A stretch of 59,599 nt of DNA from contig NZ_WTVN01000031.1 of NCBI RefSeq assembly GCF_012910905.1, forward strand, positions 1-59,599, read 5' to 3'. Each line of letters starts with the position of its first letter. Position 1 is the first letter of the stretch. This DNA comes from Aromatoleum toluvorans (GTDB lineage Bacteria; Pseudomonadota; Gammaproteobacteria; Burkholderiales; Rhodocyclaceae). The translations under genes were made by a program, and so were the position numbers. This document shows positions 53,675 through 59,599 of the stretch, in pieces. The notes beneath the pieces are model-generated. The model had not been told where the DNA came from. It made no database searches and worked only from the letters and a program-made list of their open reading frames with translations.

Positions 53675-55248
53675 GCGTGGCGGGCGGTCGGGGGCCCGAG
53701 GCCGTGCTGGACCGGGCGGCGCTGCTCGCGCGCCTGAGGGAGACCGAATCCTGGGACGTGCTGGTCGTCGGCGGCGGGGCGACGGGACTGGGCTGCGCCG
53801 TCGATGCGAGCTCGCGCGGGCACCGCACGCTGCTGCTCGAAGCGCACGATTTCGCGAAAGGCACCAGCTCGCGCGCGACCAAGCTGATCCACGGCGGCGT
53901 GCGCTATCTGGCGCAGGGCGAGCTGCCGCTGGTGCATGAGGCGCTCGCCGAGCGTTCGCGCCTGCTCGCCAATGCGCCGCATCTGGTGCACCGGCTGCGT
54001 TTCGTCGTGCCGGCCTATCGCTGGCTGGACATCCCCAGGTACGGTACCGGGCTCGCGTTCTACGACCTGCTCTCGGGCATGCAAGGCATCGGCCATAGCC
54101 GTGTCCTCGACCCGGCGAGCACGATCGTCGCCTTGCCGACGCTCAAGCCCGCCGGCCTGCGCGGCGGCATTGCATACTGGGACGCACAGTTCGACGACGC
54201 CCGCCTTGCCGTCGCCCTGATGCGCACCCATTTCGACCACGGCGGCCTCGCGCTGAACTACCTGCCGGTCGACGGACTGATCGTGGACGACGGACACGTG
54301 CGCGGTGTGCTCGCCCATGATGCCGAAACCGGGGAGTCCTTCCGTGTCCGCGCGCGCGTCGTCGTCAATGCGACCGGCGTGTGGGCGGATGCGATCCGCC
54401 GCGCGGAGCTGCCGCAGGTTCGCCCCCTGCTCAAGCCCAGTCAGGGTGTGCATATCGTCGTGGATGCCGGCTTCCTGCCCGGGCGCGACGCCCTGCTGGT
54501 GCCGGAGACCGCCGATGGTCGCGTGCTGTTCGTGATTCCCTGGCAGGGCCGCGTGCTGATCGGCACCACCGATTCGCCACGGCAGGATCTTCCGCTGGAG
54601 CCGACGCCGCTCGCCGGCGAGATCGACTTCATCCTGGCCGCGGTCGCACCCTATCTTGTGCGCCCGCCCACGCGCGCGGACATCCGCAGCGTCTTCGTCG
54701 GTCTGCGTCCGCTGATCGGCGCGGGCGACAGCGCCGCCACGCGCAGTCTGTCGCGCGAACACTGCATCGAAGTGTCGCCGGGCGGCCTCGTCACGATCAC
54801 GGGCGGAAAATGGACCACCTACCGGCGCATGGCCGAGGAGACCATCGATACGGTGCAATCGGTGGCGGGACTGCCGCAGCACGCCTGCATCACAGCAGGG
54901 CTGCGCCTGCACGGCGGGGAGGCGGGGCCGTCATCCGATCCGTACGGCGCCGCACGCGCTGCCGTGGAGGCATTGCCGGGGGCCGGACATCCGGTGCATG
55001 CCGGTCTCGACCTGACCGAGGCTGAAGTGCGTTACGCCGCACGCTGCGAGCTCGCGCGCGGCGTCGAAGATGTGCTGGCCCGGCGCCACCGTGCGCTCTT
55101 TCTGGATGCGGCGGCTGCCGAAGCTGCCGCCCCACGGGTGGCCGCGGTGCTGGCCGACGAGTTGGGGCGGGACGCGGCCTGGTGCGATGCCGAGGTGGAG
55201 CGCTTCCGCATGCTCGCCCGGCAATATGCGCAGCCCCGGGAGCAATGA
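53671..55248 (+). CDS. glpD: Aerobic glycerol-3-phosphate dehydrogenase
   Basis: A 525-residue membrane-associated flavoprotein oxidising glycerol 3-phosphate to dihydroxyacetone phosphate and reducing ubiquinone. FAD site [18 protein letters not shown] (about residue 30), then [34 protein letters not shown] and [16 protein letters not shown]. Length is right for GlpD. With glpK it forms a two-gene operon for glycerol use. It ends at a strong hairpin and converges on the DUF2917 gene. Confidence 0.96.
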   Translation: MSVAGGRGPEAVLDRAALLARLRETESWDVLVVGGGATGLGCAVDASSRGHRTLLLEAHDFAKGTSSRATKLIHGGVRYLAQGELPLVHEALAERSRLLANAPHLVHRLRFVVPAYRWLDIPRYGTGLAFYDLLSGMQGIGHSRVLDPASTIVALPTLKPAGLRGGIAYWDAQFDDARLAVALMRTHFDHGGLALNYLPVDGLIVDDGHVRGVLAHDAETGESFRVRARVVVNATGVWADAIRRAELPQVRPLLKPSQGVHIVVDAGFLPGRDALLVPETADGRVLFVIPWQGRVLIGTTDSPRQDLPLEPTPLAGEIDFILAAVAPYLVRPPTRADIRSVFVGLRPLIGAGDSAATRSLSREHCIEVSPGGLVTITGGKWTTYRRMAEETIDTVQSVAGLPQHACITAGLRLHGGEAGPSSDPYGAARAAVEALPGAGHPVHAGLDLTEAEVRYAARCELARGVEDVLARRHRALFLDAAAAEAAAPRVAAVLADELGRDAAWCDAEVERFRMLARQYAQPREQ

Positions 55249-55278
55249 CGTCGGCGCGTGCCCCACGCGCCCCGACGT
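55248..55278. terminator. Long GC-rich hairpin between glpD and DUF2917
   Basis: ACGTCGG and CGCGTG pair with CACGCG and CCGACGT (55248-55260 with 55264-55278) around a 3-nt loop and a CC bulge, 13 base pairs in all. It begins at the last base of the glpD stop. No T-run follows, so it may act bidirectionally with rho, or protect the mRNA 3' end. Confidence 0.5.
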
Positions 55279-55297
55279 GGTTGCCGGCCGTGCCGGT

Positions 55298-55651
55298 TCA
55301 GTGCTCCGGGCCGGCGCTGATGCGTTCGGCCGAATAGACCGTCGCGTTGGCCACCGTCCGGGCGAATCGCCGCGTGCTGCTCTCGAGCTGCGTGAGGAGG
55401 TGCTGCAGCGCGCTTGCAGGCGGAGGCTCGAGGCGGATGCGGGAGTCCCGGTCGGCCTCGATGATCATCTGGCCATCGCCTGGAATGCGGAAGCGCTCAC
55501 CCACGGCGAGCCATTTGTCTTGTGAGTAACCCTCAAGTGTCAGCCAGACGTCACCGCTCTCCAGGGTGACTTCCCAGTCACTTGCGTCACTGATCGACAG
55601 GATTCCGCCGGCTTGCAGACTCCAGTCAGAGCGCGCATATTTCGCTTCCAT
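55298..55651 (-). CDS. DUF2917 domain protein
   Basis: A 117-residue protein with the DUF2917 pattern (LSISDASDWEVTLESGDVWLTLEG, then DKWLAVGERFRIPGDG), probably a small cupin-like fold. Function unknown. ATG 55651 is where the family match begins. It is divergent from a GcvA-like LysR gene across 111 bp, a pairing I recall seeing in other betaproteobacteria; this suggests that the LysR protein regulates it. Confidence 0.82.
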   Translation of the reverse strand: MEAKYARSDWSLQAGGILSISDASDWEVTLESGDVWLTLEGYSQDKWLAVGERFRIPGDGQMIIEADRDSRIRLEPPPASALQHLLTQLESSTRRFARTVANATVYSAERISAGPEH

Positions 55652-55762
55652 GATGCCTCCATGCGATCCATTGGCGGACGACGTCCGTGAGTCGCATTGT
55701 CCCGATGTCCGGCATCCGTGAAAATCGATCTTTTCTGGCATGCATGTGAGCGGAATTCACAT

Positions 55763-56767
55763 ATGGAACGCCCCGGCAAACTTCCTCCGCTGCCCGCGCT
55801 GCGCGTCTTCGAGGCGGCGGCACGACTGTCCAGCGTCTCGCGGGCGGCCGACGAGCTGTTCGTCACGCATGGGGCGGTCAGCCATCAGATCCGCGCGCTC
55901 GAAGAGCATCTGGGCTTTCCGCTCTTCCACCGACAGGGCCGGGCGGTGGTGCTGACGGCTGCGGGCGAGGAACTGCTGCAAGCCGCCAACGGCGCCCTGC
56001 GCCAGATCGCGGACACCGTGACGAGCCTCAAGCGGCGGGCAAACCCCAACCGGCTGTCGGTCAGCGTGATGCCGTCCTTCGCCAGCCGCTGGCTGACGCC
56101 GCGCATCGGCGCCTTCATCGATGCGCACCCCACGGCAGAGGTCATCATCACGGCGACGGGCGCGCGCGCCGATTTCAGCCGCGACGGGATGGATGTGAGC
56201 ATCCGCTGGGGGCCGGGCGGCTATCCCGGCGTGCGCAGCGAACTGCTGATGGACGACGTGCTGTTCCCGGTCGTGAGCCCGAGCCTGTGTGCCGGGCATC
56301 CGCTACGTGCGCCGGCGGATCTCGCCGGCGTGCCGCTGCTGCGGTCCGAAGGGGAGGACTGGGCGCCGTGGTTCCGGGCCGCCGGGCTCGACTGGCCGGA
56401 GCCGAGCAGCGGCCTGATGCTGTCGGATTCGGCGCTGGTGCTGCAGGCCGCACTGGAAGGCCGGGGTGTCGCGCTTGCGCGGCGAAGCCTCGCGGCGTCG
56501 GCGCTGCGCGCGGGCAAGCTGGTGCGTCCGTTCGACATCCCGATCGAGGCGCGCCATGCCCCCGAGGGGCTTGCGAACGATTTGCCGCCCGACCTGCCGT
56601 TCGCGCAGCGCCCGCTGTGGCGTTACTGGATCGTGCGACCGGAGCGGACCGATACCCCGCTGCTCGCCGCTTTTCTCGACTGGCTGCGTGCCGAGGCGGC
56701 GGCCGACCTCGCGACGCCGCTCGACCCCGTGCCGACCGGACGGGGCAGTTTCGCCACCCTCCGCTAA
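55763..56767 (+). CDS. LysR-family regulator (GcvA-like)
   Basis: A 334-residue LysR protein: helix-turn-helix residues 8-68 (LPALRVFEAAARLSSVSRA, THGAVSHQIRALEEHLG), effector domain from about 95 (RLSVSVMPSFASRWLTPRI). The PPLxALRxFEAAARxxSxxxAA motif marks the GcvA subgroup, many of which control amino-acid genes. The last 20 residues (PTGRGSFATLR) form a short extra tail. It is divergent from the DUF2917 gene and converges with the kinase gene 9 bp away. Confidence 0.9.
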   Translation: MERPGKLPPLPALRVFEAAARLSSVSRAADELFVTHGAVSHQIRALEEHLGFPLFHRQGRAVVLTAAGEELLQAANGALRQIADTVTSLKRRANPNRLSVSVMPSFASRWLTPRIGAFIDAHPTAEVIITATGARADFSRDGMDVSIRWGPGGYPGVRSELLMDDVLFPVVSPSLCAGHPLRAPADLAGVPLLRSEGEDWAPWFRAAGLDWPEPSSGLMLSDSALVLQAALEGRGVALARRSLAASALRAGKLVRPFDIPIEARHAPEGLANDLPPDLPFAQRPLWRYWIVRPERTDTPLLAAFLDWLRAEAAADLATPLDPVPTGRGSFATLR

Positions 56768-56776
56768 TCCGGGCGG

Positions 56777-58129
56777 TCAGGCCGTCGTCTGCACGCCGGC
56801 AGCCATCGCCCGCGGCAGCGTGACGACCGCCTTCAGTCCGCCTTCCGGGCGGTTCGCGAGCCACACATCGCCGCCTTGCGCGCGCAGCAGGTTGCGCGCG
56901 ATGGCGAGCCCGAGCCCCGTGCCGCCGGTGTCCCGGCTGCGCGACGACTCCACGCGGTAGAAGGGCTCGAAGACTTTCTCGAGCTCCTCCTGCGGCAATC
57001 CCGGGCCGTCGTCGGTGATCGCGATCTCGCAGGCGTCCGGCCGCGACTGGAGCACGATGCGCACGCGCCCGCCGAACTTGTGCCCGTTCTCGATCAGGTT
57101 CCACAGCGCACGCCGCAGTCCGCCGAGCTGCCCGAGGCAGGGCGGGGCGCCATCGCCCGCGATGTCGACGTCCCAGCCCATGTCCTGCGCGTCGTCGCGC
57201 AGGGCCGCGACCAGGGCGTTGAGGTCTATCGCCTGCTTCGGCGCTGCGCCGTCCAGGCTGCGCGCGTAATCCAGCCCCTCCTTCGCGAGCGCCTGCATCG
57301 CATCGAGGTCGCTCTGGAACTTCGCGCGCAAGGCCTCGTCGTCGATGAGTTCCGCACGCAGGCGCAGGCGGGTGATCGGCGTCTGCAGGTCGTGCGAGAT
57401 CGCCGCGAGGATGCGCGTGCGCTCGCTCACGTGCTGCAGGATGCGCTGCTGCATGCGGTTGAAGGCGTGTGCCGCCTGCGCGGCCTCGGCGGGGCCGGTG
57501 GTCGCCAGCGGCGCCCGGTTCGGGTCCTCGCCCAGCGCATCGGCGGCGGCGGCGAGCCGCGAGATGGGACGCGTCGCGATGCGCACGGCGAACCAGGTGA
57601 GCAGCGTCACGCCGATGAGCAGCGCCAGCAGCGAGGTCAGGAAGCCGCCGGGCGGGAGCGGTGGCGGCCGCATGCCGAACATCGGGCCGGGCAAGCGGAT
57701 GAGGAGCGGCGTCCCGTCGTCCAGGCTCAGGCTGACGAAGGCATGCATGCGATGCGGATGCTCGTCGTCGCGACTGGTGCGCGCTAGCACTTCGACCCGA
57801 CGATCCGGGAACGCCTCCCGAAGCGCCGCGGTGAGCTGGGCCGAGGCAGTCGTCGCGGTCGCGTCGGGCGGTGGCGATGCCAGTGCGAAGTGCATGCGAC
57901 GACGTCCGACCGCGTTGATCCAGTCCTCGCGCTCGCCGGCCGGCATGTGGTCCAGCACGTCGACCGCGGTCAGCACTTCGCGCGCGACCCCCTCGAACAG
58001 GACCTCGCGGGCGTAGCGGTCGCGTTCGCTGACGAACAGCGCGAAACTCACCGCGAGCACGACCACCATCCCGCCGAGCCAGATCAGCATCAGCCGTGCG
58101 AACAGCGTGCGGGCCCAGCCGAGCTTCAT
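56777..58129 (-). CDS. Two-component sensor histidine kinase (EnvZ-like)
   Basis: A 450-residue inner-membrane kinase: helix 12-32, periplasmic sensor (about 33-162, with EHPHRMHAF), helix 165-188, HAMP (RPISRLAAAADALG), DHp with the phospho-His in ISHDLQTPITRLRL, and HATPase with NLIENGHKFGG, DDGPGLP and GGTGLGLAIARN. It should phosphorylate the regulator encoded just upstream (4-bp overlap). The His/Met/Pro-rich periplasmic loop (EHPHRMHAF, GMRPPPLPPGG) hints at a metal or envelope signal. Cognate signal unknown. Confidence 0.92.
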   Translation of the reverse strand: MKLGWARTLFARLMLIWLGGMVVVLAVSFALFVSERDRYAREVLFEGVAREVLTAVDVLDHMPAGEREDWINAVGRRRMHFALASPPPDATATTASAQLTAALREAFPDRRVEVLARTSRDDEHPHRMHAFVSLSLDDGTPLLIRLPGPMFGMRPPPLPPGGFLTSLLALLIGVTLLTWFAVRIATRPISRLAAAADALGEDPNRAPLATTGPAEAAQAAHAFNRMQQRILQHVSERTRILAAISHDLQTPITRLRLRAELIDDEALRAKFQSDLDAMQALAKEGLDYARSLDGAAPKQAIDLNALVAALRDDAQDMGWDVDIAGDGAPPCLGQLGGLRRALWNLIENGHKFGGRVRIVLQSRPDACEIAITDDGPGLPQEELEKVFEPFYRVESSRSRDTGGTGLGLAIARNLLRAQGGDVWLANRPEGGLKAVVTLPRAMAAGVQTTA

Positions 58130-58887
58130 GGCTGCTCCGCTCCCGGTGCGACCGCGGACACGGCACAGGCGAGCACGTAGCCCTCGTTGCGCACCGTCTT
58201 GATGATTTCCGGCTCGCGCGCGTTGTCGCCCAGACGCTGGCGCAGCCGGCTCACCAGCAGGTCGATGGAGCGGTCGAACACATCCGCCTCGCGCCCCTGC
58301 GTCAGTTCCATCAGCTGGTCACGGTTGAGCACCCGCTGGGGATGCGCGAGGAAGACCGACAGCAGGCGGTACTCCGCGCCGGACAGCGGGACGACCGTGT
58401 CGTCGGTGCCGACCAGATGGCGTCCGACGGTATTCAGGCGCCAGTGTGCGAAGCGCAGTTCGCTCGCGTGCTGCGCGGGGGCCGCCTCGAGGTTCGGCGG
58501 CAGGGCCCGCGCGCGGCGCAGGATCGCGCGGATGCGCGCAAGCAGTTCCCGCGGGACGAAAGGCTTCGGGAGGTAGTCGTCCGCCCCCATCTCGAGCCCC
58601 AGGATGCGGTCCATGTCCTCGCCGCGCGCGGTCAGCATCAGCACCGGCGTATTCGCGTGCGGGCCGGTTGCGCGCAGGTTGCGGCACAGCGTCAGGCCGT
58701 CCTCGCCGGGCAGCATCAGGTCCAGCACGATCAGGTCGACGCGATGGCGGTCGAGTGCCGCCTTCATCTCGCGTCCGTCGGCGGCCGTCGTGCAGCGCAG
58801 TCCCTGCTTTTCCAGGTAGTCGGCCAGCAGCGTGCGGATCTCGCGGTCGTCGTCGACGATGAGGATGTGGTCGGAGGCGTTCGTCAT
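58126..58887 (-). CDS. OmpR-family response regulator
   Basis: A 253-residue regulator: receiver domain 1-120 with the acidic pair DDDRE, the phospho-Asp in VLDLMLPGEDGL and Lys in YLPKPF, then a winged-helix DNA-binding domain (about 150-240, GAEYRLLSVFLAHPQRVLNRDQLM). Partner of the histidine kinase downstream. It is divergent from a Spy/CpxP-like gene, the likely target. Between them, GTATC direct repeats spaced 10 bp look like an OmpR-type site. Confidence 0.92.
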   Translation of the reverse strand: MTNASDHILIVDDDREIRTLLADYLEKQGLRCTTAADGREMKAALDRHRVDLIVLDLMLPGEDGLTLCRNLRATGPHANTPVLMLTARGEDMDRILGLEMGADDYLPKPFVPRELLARIRAILRRARALPPNLEAAPAQHASELRFAHWRLNTVGRHLVGTDDTVVPLSGAEYRLLSVFLAHPQRVLNRDQLMELTQGREADVFDRSIDLLVSRLRQRLGDNAREPEIIKTVRNEGYVLACAVSAVAPGAEQP

Positions 58888-58953
58888 GATCTCGGAGTCG
58901 GTGCGACGGACTGTGGGGTTGATCGAATCTTACTGCCCGGCGGCGTGCGCTTT

Positions 58954-58968
58954 GTATCCCCGAGTATC
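58954..58968. promoter_or_regulatory. Candidate response-regulator box (tandem GTATC repeats)
   Basis: GTATC at 58954-58958 and 58964-58968, exactly 10 bp apart, within the 206-bp spacer between the response regulator and the Spy-like gene. OmpR-family regulators bind such direct repeats of about 10-11 bp. No other feature is seen in 58888-59093. Confidence 0.35.
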
Positions 58969-59093
58969 GCCCGCGCGGAGCGAAACACGACCATTCAAAC
59001 CGGGCGTGGCCGGACAAACGGCGCATACATGGCGGTGCTCAAATGACTACGCCGCCCGGACAGGGCGAAACCGACCATCACGTGGAGAACGTC

Positions 59094-59599
59094 ATGAAAA
59101 CCTGGATCAGGAACTCGTTTGCCGTCGCGCTTGCCGCGGCGCTGGGGCTCGGTGCCACCGCGGCGACTGCCGCGCCGTGGGGCGACTGCGGCGGACCGGG
59201 AGGCGGCATGCACCGCATGCACCGGATGGACCCTGCCGCGATGTCCGAGCACATGAGCCAGCGCCTCGCTGCGCTGCAGACCGCACTCGCGCTCAAGCCC
59301 GAGCAGGCGCCCGCATGGGAGCAGTTCAAGGGCGTGATGCAGGAGAAAGGGCGCAGGATGTCCGAGCACATGCAGGCGATGCGCACGCAGGAGCGTCCGA
59401 AGACCGCGCTCGAACGCATGGAACGCATGGAATCCTTCGCGAAGGAGCGTCTGGCGTCGATGCAGGACGTGCACAAGGCCACCGAAGCCCTCTATGGCGG
59501 GCTCGATGCCGCCCAGAAGAAGACCTTCGACGAGCAATTCCCGATGTTCGGCCCGCGCGGCATGGCGCGCGGCGGGAAAGCGAGCGGCCGGATGGGGGC
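59094..59599 (+). CDS. Spy/CpxP-like periplasmic protein, Met/His-rich (3' end cut off)
   Basis: An open frame from ATG 59094 to the window edge (168 codons, no stop). Signal peptide residues 1-27 (ending ATAATAA), then a Met/His-rich stretch (GGGMHRMHRMDPAAM) and helices (SQRLAALQTALALKPEQAPAWEQF, MERMESFAKERLASM) of the LTXXQ/Spy type. Such proteins are periplasmic chaperones or metal-stress proteins, often induced by a two-component system; here an OmpR/EnvZ pair lies divergent. Met and His residues could bind copper. The C-terminus ends RGGKASGRMG and is incomplete. Confidence 0.85.
   Translation, partial: MKTWIRNSFAVALAAALGLGATAATAAPWGDCGGPGGGMHRMHRMDPAAMSEHMSQRLAALQTALALKPEQAPAWEQFKGVMQEKGRRMSEHMQAMRTQERPKTALERMERMESFAKERLASMQDVHKATEALYGGLDAAQKKTFDEQFPMFGPRGMARGGKASGRMG

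Noticed and set aside
1-59599. tRNA/rRNA genes, CRISPR arrays, integrase or prophage
   Set aside because: No tRNA-like T-loop with matching arms, no rRNA stretch, no regularly spaced repeats and no phage genes were found on either strand.

Overview
The window is a GC-rich (roughly 65-70%) chromosomal segment. Gene families and neighbourhoods point to a betaproteobacterium of the Rhodocyclales (Thauera / Azoarcus / Aromatoleum type): single-chain pyruvate carboxylase, dxs-ispA-xseB, ribF-ileS-lspA-fkpB-ispH, tsaE-amiC, FolE2, many LysR regulators and abundant multiheme cytochromes c. This placement is inference from gene content; no rRNA or tRNA gene is present to fix it.

Layout. 0-6 kb: the first 13 codons of an IS5-type transposase run off the left edge, followed by a LysR gene, a pirin, and an amidohydrolase/MHS-transporter pair with a divergent LysR regulator. 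6-13 kb: a copper/silver efflux operon read leftward (small Cys-containing membrane protein, cusC, cusB with a fused CusF domain, cusA, separate CusF-like protein). 13-21.6 kb: LysR, orphan gcvH with lipA, a one-carbon/folate group (folB-like, purU, short pabB) and pyruvate carboxylase with a strong terminator.

21.8-32.9 kb is the most distinctive region: two divergent operons for trans-envelope electron transfer. Leftward: 4-heme cytochrome, NHL-propeller lipoprotein, outer-membrane beta-barrel, second NHL lipoprotein, 12-heme cytochrome and a small exported OB-fold-like protein. Rightward: a membrane protein with two His-X13-His helices (predicted diheme b-type), an 18-heme cytochrome made of five three-heme repeats, and a membrane-anchored Fe-S/FAD/NAD(P)H flavoprotein. 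Together they encode 34 c-type haem motifs plus a predicted two b haems. The shared 242-bp intergenic region carries a Fur-like site and an FNR/CRP-like palindrome. I read this as a NAD(P)H/quinol - diheme b - periplasmic multihaem - outer-membrane porin/propeller conduit that is not the MtrCAB type.

33-49 kb is housekeeping: SpeE-like protein, orphan HicA-like protein, MaoC hydratase, FolE2, dxs-ispA-xseB, a Rieske oxygenase-like protein, the ribF-ispH operon, tsaE-amiC (tsaE contains an AT-rich island) and queG-murI. 49-59.6 kb: rhodanese/STAS pair, DMT permease, glpKD, DUF2917 with a GcvA-like LysR, and an OmpR/EnvZ-type two-component system divergent from a Spy/CpxP-like Met/His-rich protein cut by the right edge. 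No tRNA, rRNA, CRISPR array, integrase or prophage was seen, and no gene-free stretch exceeds 300 bases.
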